64,000 nt of DNA from a bacterium (GTDB taxonomy: Bacteria; SZUA-79; Acidulodesulfobacterales; Acidulodesulfobacteraceae), in the NCBI GenBank assembly GCA_021777135.1, contig JAJYDX010000005.1:62001-126000 (forward strand), given 5' to 3'. Each line of letters starts with the position of its first letter. Within the stretch, counting starts at the first letter, position 1. This document shows positions 45,875-55,335 of the stretch, in pieces. Below the pieces are notes generated by a model. It was not told the origin of the DNA and did no database searches. It saw only the letters and a program-made list of their open reading frames with translations. The position numbers were made by a program, and so were the translations under genes.

Positions 45875-45900
45875 TTTAAAGTATCGATTTTTCAACCGCC

Positions 45901-46548
45901 TTAATATAGTTTATTTTTTATTATATAATTAATAACCTCGTTTGGCAACAAAAAGAGATTAGAAACATTATTTTTAAAATTCTTTCTTATTTCCGTGGAA
46001 GAAATATCCATCCTGGTTATTTTAAGAAAATATACAAACCTGTTATTACCCAAAATAAGCCTGTTTTCTCCATAGTCTAATTTTACGCCTTCTTTTAATT
46101 TATCGGGCAAAAATTGGATAAGCTTTATTAAATTTTTCAAGCCGGATTTTTTATTGGACCTGTTGACTACTAAAAAATTAATTTTATCGAAAATCTCTTC
46201 GGCGTTTTTCCAACTTTTTACGTCAAGGTAAGCGTCCATTCCCGCAATAAAATATAATTCGTCAGACGGATATATTTTTTGAAGCTGGACTACGGTATCG
46301 TATGAATAAGAAAAACCGCCTCTTCTTATTTCTATATCAGACGACTCAAATTTTTTATTGTTTTTAATTGCCATATTAAGCATCTTCATTCTGTGCTCCG
46401 GAACAATACCCGTCATTTTTTTATTAGAGGTTATATTGGTAGGTATAAAAACGACCTTATCTAAAAATGTCTGCGAAACTTCTTCCGCAGCCCTCAGATG
46501 CCCAAAATGAACCGGATTGAATGTGCCGCCGAAAATTCCTATCTTCAT
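45901..46548 (-). CDS. nadD: Nicotinate-nucleotide adenylyltransferase
   Basis: 215 aa. NAD synthesis. GGTFNPVHFGHLRAAEE is the nucleotidyltransferase (T/H)xGH motif, and DISSTEIRKN the second ATP motif; FIAGMDAYLDVKSW fits NadD. Starts 11 bases after proA. Confidence 0.94.
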   Translation of the reverse strand: MKIGIFGGTFNPVHFGHLRAAEEVSQTFLDKVVFIPTNITSNKKMTGIVPEHRMKMLNMAIKNNKKFESSDIEIRRGGFSYSYDTVVQLQKIYPSDELYFIAGMDAYLDVKSWKNAEEIFDKINFLVVNRSNKKSGLKNLIKLIQFLPDKLKEGVKLDYGENRLILGNNRFVYFLKITRMDISSTEIRKNFKNNVSNLFLLPNEVINYIIKNKLY

Positions 46549-46559
46549 AATCTATGACC

Positions 46560-47837
46560 TTATAGCCTTTTCTGATAATTTCCAAGCACTATAAATTTAG
46601 AGGTGGTAAGTTCTTTGGCTCCCATAGGTCCAAACGCATGAATTTTTGAAGTAGATATGCCGATTTCGGCGCCGAGTCCAAGCTCAAAACCGTCGTTGAA
46701 TCTTGTCGAAGCGTTAACTAAAACACATGAGGAATTTACTTTTTTTATGAATTCCAAAGCCCGGGAATAGTTCTCGGTCATTATAGATTCGGTATGATTA
46801 GAGCCGTGCAGTTTTATATGGCTTATCGCATCGTTCATGTTTTTAACGGCTTTTATAGACAAAGTGAGATTCAGATATTCGGCGTCCCAGTCGGAATCTT
46901 TTGCTTCTGCTATAAAATTAAATTTATTCTTAAAAATATTTAATATCTCTCCGTCGACCCTGGTTTCAACGTTGTTTTTTTTAAGTTCGTTAAGCATAAC
47001 CGGCATAAATTTTTCCAATATTTCGGAATGGACGAGCAATGTTTCCAAGGCATTGCATACCGAAGGACGCTGAACTTTAGAGTTAATAATTACTCCTGCC
47101 GATTCTTTGATATCCGCGTATTTATCTACGTATATATGACATACTCCTTTATCGTGTTTTATTACGGGAATTTTAGAATTTTCAGTGACAAATGAAATAA
47201 GGCCTTCCCCGCCTCTGGGAATTATTAAGTCTATATATTTTTTCTGGGAAATTAATTCGGTTATCGCAGACCTGTCGGTATAGGGAACTATCGAAACAAT
47301 CTCTGGGGGGAGTCCGTTAATTTCCAAGCTTTCAGAAATAATAGAAGCAAGTATTTTATTGGAATTAATAGCCTCGGAACCTCCGCGTAAAATCACGGCA
47401 TTTCCGGAAAGCAGGCACAATATTGACGCATCGACAGTAACATTTGGTCTTGATTCGTAAATTATGCCTATTACGCCCAGAGGTATACGCATCCTGCCTA
47501 CCATAAGGCCGTTTGGTCTTGTGGTTATATTTTCTATCTCCCCTACCGGGTCCTTTATTTTCATTACGTCTTCAATTGAATTAATCATTGAACCGAAGGT
47601 TTTTTCGGATATAAAAAGCCTGTCCACCATAGGTCCGCTAAGACCCGCCGATTTTGCGTTTTCTATATCTTTAGAGTTCTCGGCGTCAATTTGTTTTTTA
47701 TGCTTAATTAAAAGATCTTTAAGGGTCTTTAATATATTAAGTTTTACTTCCTGACCGGCGTTAGCGATTTCGCCGCTGGCTTTGTAAGCCTTTCCGGCAA
47801 TTTCTTCTATGGAAGATTTTATGTCGTTTTTGTTCAT
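46560..47837 (-). CDS. proA: Glutamate-5-semialdehyde dehydrogenase
   Basis: 425 aa. Second step of proline synthesis, reduces glutamyl phosphate with NADPH. Motifs: GVIGIIYESRPNVTVDA, ILRGGSEAINSNK, VQRPSVCNALETLLVH with the catalytic Cys, and GAEIGISTSKIHAFGPMG. 16 bases downstream of proB, a standard pair. Confidence 0.96.
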   Translation of the reverse strand: MNKNDIKSSIEEIAGKAYKASGEIANAGQEVKLNILKTLKDLLIKHKKQIDAENSKDIENAKSAGLSGPMVDRLFISEKTFGSMINSIEDVMKIKDPVGEIENITTRPNGLMVGRMRIPLGVIGIIYESRPNVTVDASILCLLSGNAVILRGGSEAINSNKILASIISESLEINGLPPEIVSIVPYTDRSAITELISQKKYIDLIIPRGGEGLISFVTENSKIPVIKHDKGVCHIYVDKYADIKESAGVIINSKVQRPSVCNALETLLVHSEILEKFMPVMLNELKKNNVETRVDGEILNIFKNKFNFIAEAKDSDWDAEYLNLTLSIKAVKNMNDAISHIKLHGSNHTESIMTENYSRALEFIKKVNSSCVLVNASTRFNDGFELGLGAEIGISTSKIHAFGPMGAKELTTSKFIVLGNYQKRL

Positions 47838-47853
47838 AGTTAAAGCTCCATTA

Positions 47854-49002
47854 TTATACGGAAACAGCCATTTTATCTTTATGTACGACTAAAGACGATA
47901 TTTTTTCCTTGCCGAATTTTGATTTTATTTCTCCGGAACTTAATCCTTTTATTTTTTTTATATCTTCAGAGTCAAGGTTGGCTATGCCTTTAGAAAATAC
48001 TATCCCTTTTTCGTTTACTATATATATGCCGTCGCCTTTTTTAAAATCGCCTTTTATTTTAACGATACCGCTTGCGAGAAGGCTTTTATTTTGATAAGTA
48101 ATCGCTTTAAGCGCGCCTTCGTCCGCGACTATTTCTCCTGCCTTTTCCATGCCGAACAAAAGCCAGTGCTTTTTCTTATTTATTTTATCAATAGATGAGC
48201 TAACCAGGGTTCCTTTTAAATTTCCAGTTATCAAAGCGTTAAGGCTTTTTTTATCCTTTCCCGACATAATAAGCGTATCTATGCCTGCGCTCGAAGCAAT
48301 GAAAGAAGCATAAAGCTTAGATTTCATTCCTCCGGTACCATGAAGGCTTTTGGTGTTTTCTTTAAAATTTTTAACATAATTTTTAATATCGCCAATTATT
48401 TTTACCGGTTTTGCGTCTTTATAAAGATTTGGATTTTTATCAAAAACGCCGTTTACGTTGGAAAGAATTATTAATAAGTCGGCGCATACCAAGTTTAAAA
48501 CAAGTGCGGATAAATGGTCGTTATCTGAAAATTTTATTTCCTCGTATGAAACAGTGTCGTTCTCGTTTATTATCGGAACCACGTTGTTTTTTAATAATTC
48601 GTATATAGTGTTTCTTGCGTTAGTAAATCTTTTTCTGACGGATATATCTTCTTTAGTTAAAAGAATTTGCGCGGTTTTGATTCCAAGGCGTTTGAAACAG
48701 GAATCGTAATTATCCATCAATAGCGGTTGTCCGCATGCGGCAAAAGCCTGTTTCTGGGGAATTGAAAAATTATTTAAACCCGGGTTTATATCCAATAAAT
48801 CTTTTCCTGCGGCAACGGCTCCGGAAGAAACAAGGATTACCTCTTTTTTTTGACCGATTAACGCGGAAGAGAAGTCGCAAATATTTTTAAAAGCGGCTAA
48901 AGACGGCTTTCCTTCTTTATTTAAAAGCACCTGCGTGCCTATTTTTATAACTATTCTCTTTTTGGAATCTAAATATTTTTTAAAATTATTCGGTTCTTCC
49001 AC
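47854..49002 (-). CDS. proB: Glutamate 5-kinase with PUA domain
   Basis: 382 aa. First step of proline synthesis. Amino acid kinase domain about 1-265 (VIKIGTQVLL, VSSGAVAAG, INENDTVS, GTGGMKSKL) and C-terminal PUA domain about 285-372. ProB is usually feedback-inhibited by proline. Lies between obg and proA. Confidence 0.96.
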   Translation of the reverse strand: MEEPNNFKKYLDSKKRIVIKIGTQVLLNKEGKPSLAAFKNICDFSSALIGQKKEVILVSSGAVAAGKDLLDINPGLNNFSIPQKQAFAACGQPLLMDNYDSCFKRLGIKTAQILLTKEDISVRKRFTNARNTIYELLKNNVVPIINENDTVSYEEIKFSDNDHLSALVLNLVCADLLIILSNVNGVFDKNPNLYKDAKPVKIIGDIKNYVKNFKENTKSLHGTGGMKSKLYASFIASSAGIDTLIMSGKDKKSLNALITGNLKGTLVSSSIDKINKKKHWLLFGMEKAGEIVADEGALKAITYQNKSLLASGIVKIKGDFKKGDGIYIVNEKGIVFSKGIANLDSEDIKKIKGLSSGEIKSKFGKEKISSLVVHKDKMAVSV

Positions 49003-49049
49003 TTATTTGTAATATCTTTAATAGGTTAATCGTTTTTTTTAATTATATC

Positions 49050-50066
49050 TTAATCCTTTTTTTTATTCAAAGCAGAATTTAAAATTTTTTTAAGCCCGCT
49101 TATGCCTGAGCCGTTATAGGCGGAAATAAAATATACCGGAATATTTTTTTTCTTAAAAAACTTTTCAGTTCCTTTCATAATCTTATTTAATTCTTTATCA
49201 TCGGTTATTAAATCTATCTTATTTATAACCGCTATCTGTTCTTTATTTAATATTTCTTCCTTATATCCGGCTATTTCTTTTACTATCATATCATATCTGT
49301 CCGTAATTTCTTTTAAGGTTCCTATTTCTATCAAGTGCAACAGCATATTAGACCTTTCTATATGGCTTAAAAACCTCAAACCTAAGCCCGCCCCTTCAGA
49401 AGCACCCTCGATAATGCCCGGTATATCTATTAGGGTTAAAGTCTTGTCCGAGGCGGCGTCCATAAAAACGCCCAAATTAGGAGTCTTAGTAGTAAAAGGA
49501 TAGGAAGCTATTTTTGGGCGGGAACCGGTTAATATGGAAATAAGCGAAGATTTGCCGGCGTTTGGAAGACCTATTATGCCTATGTCGCCAAGGCTTTTAA
49601 GGATAAGCCTGACTTTTTTGGTTTTACCGGGCGTTCCCGTCTGGGCAAAACGGGGTATCCTGTTTGTAGAAGTTTTAAAAAAAGAATTTCCTTTGCCGCC
49701 TACTCCGCCCCTTAACAAAACTTCTTCTTCCTCGTCTGCCGCGAGGTCCGCCATAATCTCGCCCGATTCCAAATCGATAACCGTCGTGCCTATTGGAACG
49801 GCAATTATAATATCTTTTCCGTCCCTGCCTTTTTTATTGTTACCCTGTCCGTTGCCGCCTTTTTCCGCGATATATCTTGGTTTGTACCTAAAATCAAGCA
49901 GGCTTGTTATGTTATGGGAGGCTTTAAAAATTACATCTCCTCCTTCTCCGCCGTCGCCGCCGTCCGGTCCTCCCTTAGGAATAAATTTCTCCCTTCTAAA
50001 ACTGACGGCGCCTCTGCCCCCGTTGCCGGAAGCAATGGTAATCACGGCATTATCGACAAATTTCAT
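49050..50066 (-). CDS. obg: GTPase Obg/CgtA
   Basis: 338 aa. N-terminal glycine-rich Obg fold (KGGPDGGDGGEGGDV, GNGQGNNKKGRDGKD), G1 GLPNAGKSSLI, G3 DIPGIIEGASEGAGLG, G4 INKID. No C-terminal OCT domain, as in most Gram-negative forms. Works in late 50S assembly. Follows rpmA after about 120 bases that hold a hairpin. Confidence 0.96.
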   Translation of the reverse strand: MKFVDNAVITIASGNGGRGAVSFRREKFIPKGGPDGGDGGEGGDVIFKASHNITSLLDFRYKPRYIAEKGGNGQGNNKKGRDGKDIIIAVPIGTTVIDLESGEIMADLAADEEEEVLLRGGVGGKGNSFFKTSTNRIPRFAQTGTPGKTKKVRLILKSLGDIGIIGLPNAGKSSLISILTGSRPKIASYPFTTKTPNLGVFMDAASDKTLTLIDIPGIIEGASEGAGLGLRFLSHIERSNMLLHLIEIGTLKEITDRYDMIVKEIAGYKEEILNKEQIAVINKIDLITDDKELNKIMKGTEKFFKKKNIPVYFISAYNGSGISGLKKILNSALNKKKD

Positions 50067-50160
50067 ATAGATTGGTTTTTGTTGTAAATAAATACTTCGT
50101 TATCGTGCGAAAATGATTTAATGGCGGGAACTTAAGCGGAATGTTCTTTTTAGAAAGACG

Positions 50161-50181
50161 GCAGGCGCGCAAGCCGCCTGC
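50161..50181 (-). terminator. Hairpin between rpmA and obg (attenuator or weak terminator)
   Basis: Minus strand reads GCAGGCG-GCTTGCG-CGCCTGC, a 7-bp GC-rich stem 6 bases after the rpmA stop, followed by CGTCTTTCT rather than a clean U-tract. It may trim or partly terminate the rplU-rpmA message before obg, letting ribosomal proteins be made in excess. Confidence 0.4.
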
Positions 50182-50186
50182 TTATA

Positions 50187-50450
50187 TTATTGTTCTTCCG
50201 CGGGTATAATGCTTACGAATCTTCTGTTATTTTTTCCGGCATGAAATTTAACAAATCCCTTTATTATGGAATATAATGTGTAATCCTTGCCTTCCTTGAC
50301 GTATTTTCCGGGATGGAACGAAGAACCCACCTGTCTTACTATAATCTCTCCGGGTTTGACTAGTTGACCGCCGAATCTTTTAACCCCTCTTCTCTGTCCC
50401 TGACTGTCTCTTCCGTTTCTTGAACTTCCTCCGGCTTTTTTGTGCGCCAT
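50187..50450 (-). CDS. rpmA: Ribosomal protein bL27
   Basis: 87 aa. [29 protein letters not shown] is the conserved N-terminus that reaches the peptidyl transferase centre. It starts with MAHKK directly, so no Firmicute-type cleaved leader. 61 bases after rplU. Confidence 0.97.
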   Translation of the reverse strand: MAHKKAGGSSRNGRDSQGQRRGVKRFGGQLVKPGEIIVRQVGSSFHPGKYVKEGKDYTLYSIIKGFVKFHAGKNNRRFVSIIPAEEQ

Positions 50451-50511
50451 AGTATATCACCTTAATTATTTATTTTTACTAAGTTATAATTTAATTGAAC
50501 TAAAAAATATT

Positions 50512-50823
50512 TTACGAAATGCCGGTTATCCTGACTTCCGTAAAATTCTGCCTGTGCCCTCTTTTCTTTCTTTCGTCTTTGCGGCGTTTCATCTTGAATA
50601 CTATTATCTTTTTAGCCCTTCCGTTTCTAACCACGGTACCAGTAACGTTCTTATCCTTTAAAGCCTGCTTGTCTGTAAGCAGCACGCCGTCATTCTTAAG
50701 GGCTATGGGCTTAAATGTTATTTCTTCGCCTTTTTCTTTGCCTAAGGTTTCGACCCTGACAATATCTCCAGCGGCAACAACGTATTGCTTAGAGCCTGCG
50801 GCTATAATCGCGTAATTGTTCAT
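50512..50823 (-). CDS. rplU: Ribosomal protein bL21
   Basis: 103 aa. YAIIAAGSKQYVVAAGDIVRVE start and KRRKDERKKRGHRQNFTEVRITGI end are diagnostic. First gene of the rplU-rpmA-obg unit, with a strong promoter upstream and an AGAGGA ribosome site. Confidence 0.97.
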   Translation of the reverse strand: MNNYAIIAAGSKQYVVAAGDIVRVETLGKEKGEEITFKPIALKNDGVLLTDKQALKDKNVTGTVVRNGRAKKIIVFKMKRRKDERKKRGHRQNFTEVRITGIS

Positions 50824-50890
50824 TAATAATCCTCTTTCCTTGAATTAAAATATAATATACATATCAGGCATATTAAAACTTGAATAAATT

Positions 50891-50919
50891 ATTTTAATAG
50901 GTTTTATTGATATTGTCAA
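50891..50919 (-). promoter_or_regulatory. Strong sigma-70 promoter of rplU-rpmA-obg
   Basis: Consensus TTGACA (50914-50919), exactly 17 bases, then TAAAAT (50891-50896) on the minus strand. The start would be near 50884, leaving a leader of about 60 bases before rplU. This is the best-scoring promoter by eye in the window, fitting a ribosomal protein operon. Confidence 0.75.
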
Positions 50920-50968
50920 CCTATTTTTATGTTTAAAAATTACAGGCGTAAATTTATTTATTGCTTTG

Positions 50969-50989
50969 CGCGAAAGTTCTACTCTCGCG
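50969..50989 (-). terminator. Hairpin across the waaA stop codon
   Basis: CGCGAGAG-TAGAA-CTTTCGCG on the minus strand forms an 8-bp stem with one G-U pair; the stop codon TAG lies in its loop. There is no U-tract after it, so it may protect the 3' end or aid Rho-dependent ending of the envelope operon rather than act as a classical terminator. Confidence 0.35.
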
Positions 50990-52319
50990 TTAAGTATCCC
51001 GATAAATAACTAAAGTTAAGCTGCGATGAGCCTTTGTTTCTAGATATAAGCTCTAATCCGTTTTTGCCTGCTATTGCCGATGCTTTTACGTCGTATAGAT
51101 ATGAAGCTAACGCATCATATAATTCATCGGAAGAATTCACGGATAAGCCGGACTTAGTTTCAGTAATCTCCTCGGCTATCTCCAAAAAATTTTGGACATA
51201 TTTGCCAAAAATAACAGGTTTTCCGAAAATTAAAGGCTCAAGAAGGTTATGCCCTCCGGAGTTCACCATGCTCCCCCCTACGAAGGCGGCATCGCATATG
51301 CTATAAACGGTTAGCAATTCTCCGATTATATCTACCAGTATAACAATGGTTTCAGGCTCTGACGGTTTGCAATAGTCTGAATTAAAATCTGCCGAATACA
51401 CCGAAGAGAGCCTGTAAATTTTAATTCCGGTTTTCGCGACAAAATTATAAACTTCTTCGAATCTTTCTGGATGTCTGGGCGCGATAAATAAGAATATTCT
51501 ATCCTCTTTAAAACTTTTACTTAATAAGATTGCAATATTAAGAATCATATTTTCTTCGCCTTCATGGGTGCTTCCGGCCGCTATAATTTTTCCGCAACTG
51601 AAAATTCTTTTTAATTTATCGCTTTTTTCCTTTATTCCTCCCGAGATAAGCTCTACGTTCAAATCGAATTTCATATTGCCCGTTATATGTATATTTTCAG
51701 GATATACTCCAAGGCTTGCGAATTTTTTGCGGTAATTTTCGGATATACATAAGACCGTATCTATTTTTTTAAAAACATGCTTGAAAAAAAAACTGAAATT
51801 TAAGTAATTTTTATAAGATTTGTCGGATATCCTAGCGTTTATTACCGCAATAGGAATATTTTTTTTATTTAGCATATTAAATAAATTGGGCCATATCTCG
51901 GTTTCTATTGAAATAAATAATGCGGGTGTTATATGCCGCAAAATACTTTTAACCGAAAAGTAAAAATCGTACGGAAAATAAAATATTAATATGTCGTCTT
52001 TATTTTTATAAAGATTTTTAGCGAAATCATAGCCGGTTTTAGTAGTAGAGGACAGAATTATTTTTCTTTCTGAATTACCGCGAATAAGCTCTATAAAATT
52101 GACCGACGCCCGTATCTCTCCTAAAGATACGGCATGTATCCAAATGCCGTTTTCCCGGGCATTATTTTTAAACCCGTGATAAGCAAAAGGAAACAGCTTA
52201 TAAAAAAAACCCTGGCTTTTTTTATTTTTCGTAAGGCTGAATAAGATTAACGCGACAAAAAAAAGGGGGAATAAACACAATAAAAAAATATTATAAAAAA
52301 AGAATAAAGCTTTTTCCAT
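50979..52319 (-). CDS. waaA: 3-deoxy-D-manno-octulosonic acid (Kdo) transferase
   Basis: 446 aa. N-terminal membrane anchor (about 5-27), then the donor/acceptor GT-B fold: IWIHAVSLGEIRA, ISIETEIWPNLF, IAAGSTHEGEE and GGSMVNSGGHNLLEPLIFGKPVIFG. Adds Kdo to lipid IVA at the inner face of the inner membrane. Follows msbA by about 60 bases. No lpxK is seen next to it. Confidence 0.94.
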   Translation of the reverse strand: MEKALFFFYNIFLLCLFPLFFVALILFSLTKNKKSQGFFYKLFPFAYHGFKNNARENGIWIHAVSLGEIRASVNFIELIRGNSERKIILSSTTKTGYDFAKNLYKNKDDILIFYFPYDFYFSVKSILRHITPALFISIETEIWPNLFNMLNKKNIPIAVINARISDKSYKNYLNFSFFFKHVFKKIDTVLCISENYRKKFASLGVYPENIHITGNMKFDLNVELISGGIKEKSDKLKRIFSCGKIIAAGSTHEGEENMILNIAILLSKSFKEDRIFLFIAPRHPERFEEVYNFVAKTGIKIYRLSSVYSADFNSDYCKPSEPETIVILVDIIGELLTVYSICDAAFVGGSMVNSGGHNLLEPLIFGKPVIFGKYVQNFLEIAEEITETKSGLSVNSSDELYDALASYLYDVKASAIAGKNGLELISRNKGSSQLNFSYLSGYLTRE

Positions 52320-52379
52320 ATATAAACATAACTTTTAATTAACTTTAGAATCCAGCGTGCGAAACTGTTATTTTATTTG

Positions 52380-54152
52380 CTACTCCATCTGTTTCAAAAG
52401 AAGATTTTTATAAATCCCGTTCCGTTTTATAAGCTCTTCATGCGTTCCGCTCTCCGCTATTTCGCCTTTCTCTAAAACATAAATAATATCGGCATGCTTT
52501 ACGGTAGAAAGTTTATGGGCTATAATTAATGCTATTTTATTGCCGCACAAACCGTTTCGATTTTCTTCCGATCCGAATAACGCGTTCTGAATCTGCTTTT
52601 CGGACTCGCCGTCCAAAGACGATGTAGCCTCGTCTAGAATTAATACGGGGGAATTTTTCAAGAAAGCCCTGGCGATAAGAATTCTTTGTTTCTCTCCCCC
52701 CGATAATCTTAAACCTGATTCATCAACTACCGTATCATATCCGTCGGGAAGGCTCATTATAAAATTATGCGCGAACGCTAATTTTGCGGCGTTTACAACT
52801 TCGTCGATGCTTTTATTGCTGCTTCCGTATTCTATATTGAATCTTATAGACTCGTTGAATAATACTACATTCTGGGAAACATAAGAGATGGCGTCCCTTA
52901 AATCCTTTAAGCGGAATTTTTTTATGTTTATCCCGTTAAATTTTATTTCTCCGTCATCAGGTTCGTAAAAACGAGGAATTAGCATTGAAACTGTAGTCTT
53001 GCCGGCCCCTGAATAACCCGCTATTGCGGCAATTTGTCCTTTTTTAACTTTTATATTTATATTCTTTAAGTCGTAATTTTCGTCTTTACCTTTATCATAA
53101 TTAAAATAAAGACCGCTAATTTCAAGGGACGTAATTTCATTAGGGACAGGGGTCGTTCCGCTTTCATCTTCAGGTTTTTCATCTAATATTTCAAAAATTC
53201 TTGTTCCGGCGGCTATGCCTTCCTGCAGGCTGTTATTAAGCCGCGACAAGCTTTTAACCGGCTCGTAAAGAAGAAGCATCGCCGTTAAGAAAGAAAAAAA
53301 ATTGCCTGGGGTATATCCGAATTTGATTACCTGAAGTCCGCCTATAAATATAATTACCGCGACTGAAACACCGCCTATAAGTTCAACGAAAGGTACGGTA
53401 AGTCCTCTTATTTTAGTCATTCTCATAAAAAACCTGTAAAGGTTGTCGGATAATTTTTTAAACCTTCCGATTTCCAACTCTTCCATATTATAAGATTTAA
53501 CCGTTCTAAGGTTGGAAATAGTTTCGTCCAGAAATTTGGTTATATTGCCCATTTCGGTCTGGGTATCCGTGCTAGTTTTTCTTGCTTTTTTACCTAGCTT
53601 TGTTACTGGCAAAATTACGACTGGAAATAACGCCAAAACGGCTATTGCGAGGTAAAAATCCATATAAATCACTACGGCTAATAGTACCGTAATAGTAAGA
53701 ACGTCTTTCATGACCGCGCTTACCGAATCGGAAACAGTCCTCTGGATTATGTTTATATCGTATGTAATCCTTGCGATTAAAACGCCGGTAGGAATTTTAT
53801 TTAGTCTTGAAACGGGCAATTTTACTACGGCGGAATAAACTTCATCCCTTATGGATCTTATAATATTCTGACCAACGGAACCTATATAGTAAAATTCTGC
53901 ATAATAAAAGATATTTTTCACTAAAAATATCAGGATTACAAGGAACGGTATCATCATAAGCCCTGTGTAACTTTTAGTTACAAATATATTATTTATAAGC
54001 GGTTTAACTATATACGCCAGCGCGCCGGTAAGAGCCGAAACTACCGCCATGCTTATTACCGCCATAATAAGCCTTTTTTTATATGGCAGAATATAAGGCA
54101 GAAGTCTTTTTAAAACCGATAAATCTTTTTTTATATTTTTTTTATTAAACAT
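52380..54152 (-). CDS. msbA: Lipid A export ABC transporter MsbA
   Basis: 590 aa: six-helix membrane domain (about 20-310) fused to an ATPase (about 340-590). Walker A GYSGAGKTT, signature LSGGEKQRILIARAF, Walker B VLILDEATSSLD, switch His in IIAHKLSTVKHAD. Flips core-lipid A across the inner membrane as a homodimer. Overlaps lpxB by 8 bases. Confidence 0.93.
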   Translation of the reverse strand: MFNKKNIKKDLSVLKRLLPYILPYKKRLIMAVISMAVVSALTGALAYIVKPLINNIFVTKSYTGLMMIPFLVILIFLVKNIFYYAEFYYIGSVGQNIIRSIRDEVYSAVVKLPVSRLNKIPTGVLIARITYDINIIQRTVSDSVSAVMKDVLTITVLLAVVIYMDFYLAIAVLALFPVVILPVTKLGKKARKTSTDTQTEMGNITKFLDETISNLRTVKSYNMEELEIGRFKKLSDNLYRFFMRMTKIRGLTVPFVELIGGVSVAVIIFIGGLQVIKFGYTPGNFFSFLTAMLLLYEPVKSLSRLNNSLQEGIAAGTRIFEILDEKPEDESGTTPVPNEITSLEISGLYFNYDKGKDENYDLKNINIKVKKGQIAAIAGYSGAGKTTVSMLIPRFYEPDDGEIKFNGINIKKFRLKDLRDAISYVSQNVVLFNESIRFNIEYGSSNKSIDEVVNAAKLAFAHNFIMSLPDGYDTVVDESGLRLSGGEKQRILIARAFLKNSPVLILDEATSSLDGESEKQIQNALFGSEENRNGLCGNKIALIIAHKLSTVKHADIIYVLEKGEIAESGTHEELIKRNGIYKNLLLKQME

Positions 54153-55314
54153 TTTTTAATATTTTGCTATAAATAATATCGGCTGCCGCGTCAAACGGAT
54201 CTACGCCGGCATCAAGAGTGGAAATTATGCCTGATATTTTATTTAATACGGATTTCTTATATTCGCCGTTCTTTAAAAATTTATCGACCTCATTAAATAC
54301 ATTCAGCGGAGTAAATTTTGATTCTATAAGTTCGGGGACTATTAAATCGTTCCCAAGTATATTTATTAGTCCTGCATATTTTATTCTGACTAATATTTTA
54401 GCTAAAATATAAGTAAGATAGTTTAAGTAATAAACTATTATTATCGGCTTTCCATAAAAACAGGCTTCCAGGGAAGCAGTTCCGCTGGCTACTACTATTA
54501 CGTCGCTAGATGACAAAGCAATATTCATAGAGTCCGTGAAAAAATACCATTCTTCGGGTATATTGCTATTTTTTAAAACCGTTTCAAAATAAGACGAATT
54601 TATTTCTTTCCTGAAAGGGAAAATAAAAAAAGCGTCTTTATATTCTGACTTTATTAATGAAATTGATTCAATTATTCGTTTTGAATGATATTTCAATTCG
54701 GTTTTTCTAGAACCGGGCAAAAACGCGATAACCGGATATTTTCCGTTTACCTTCATTTTAATTTTTTCTGCGCCTTTAATATCGGCGCCGCTGGAAAATA
54801 CACCGTCTTTTTTATTTAAAACATATAACGGATTGCCGAAATAGTAAGATTCTACGCCTTCATTATTATAAATTTTCTGCTCGAACGGAAAAATATTTAT
54901 AACGAATTTTATATATTTTTTAATAAAATTTATTCTGCCGTATCTCGATGCCCATATTTTAGGCGGAATGAAATATACGGTAGGAATTCCTAATTCATAA
55001 GCAAATTTTGCTATTTTAAAATTAAAAGACGGAAAATCAACCAAAATAATTACTTCCGGTTTGTTTAACTTAATCCATTCTAAAACTTTATTTAACAGTT
55101 TTTTTATTGTTTTTAATTTAAAAAGAACTTCGATAAAACCCATAACCGATAATTCTTTAATGTCCGCAATTAACTCCGCGCCTGCCTCAGCGCAGTTTTT
55201 GCCTCCCATGGCATAAAAATAAATGCTTTCGTTTAGCTTTTTTAAGGGCGGTATTAAACCGGCGGCAAATACGTCTCCGGAAGGTTCTCCCGAAACTATA
55301 AGTACTTTCGGCAT
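54145..55314 (-). CDS. lpxB: Lipid-A-disaccharide synthase
   Basis: 389 aa, GT19 family. ILIVSGEPSGDVFAAGLI, FYAMGGKNCAEAGAELI, ILVDFPSFNFKIAKFA, YFIPPKIWAS, FLPGSRKTEL and VASGTASLEACFYGKPIIIVY are conserved. Joins UDP-diacylglucosamine and lipid X. Follows lpxI by 21 bases. Confidence 0.96.
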   Translation of the reverse strand: MPKVLIVSGEPSGDVFAAGLIPPLKKLNESIYFYAMGGKNCAEAGAELIADIKELSVMGFIEVLFKLKTIKKLLNKVLEWIKLNKPEVIILVDFPSFNFKIAKFAYELGIPTVYFIPPKIWASRYGRINFIKKYIKFVINIFPFEQKIYNNEGVESYYFGNPLYVLNKKDGVFSSGADIKGAEKIKMKVNGKYPVIAFLPGSRKTELKYHSKRIIESISLIKSEYKDAFFIFPFRKEINSSYFETVLKNSNIPEEWYFFTDSMNIALSSSDVIVVASGTASLEACFYGKPIIIVYYLNYLTYILAKILVRIKYAGLINILGNDLIVPELIESKFTPLNVFNEVDKFLKNGEYKKSVLNKISGIISTLDAGVDPFDAAADIIYSKILKNV

Positions 55315-55335
55315 ATAATCGTTTAAAATTTTATA

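Noticed and set aside
49534-50070. 178-codon open frame on the plus strand opposite obg
   Set aside because: Its Pro/Ser-rich product is the antisense of the Gly-rich Obg domain; no ribosome site or family.
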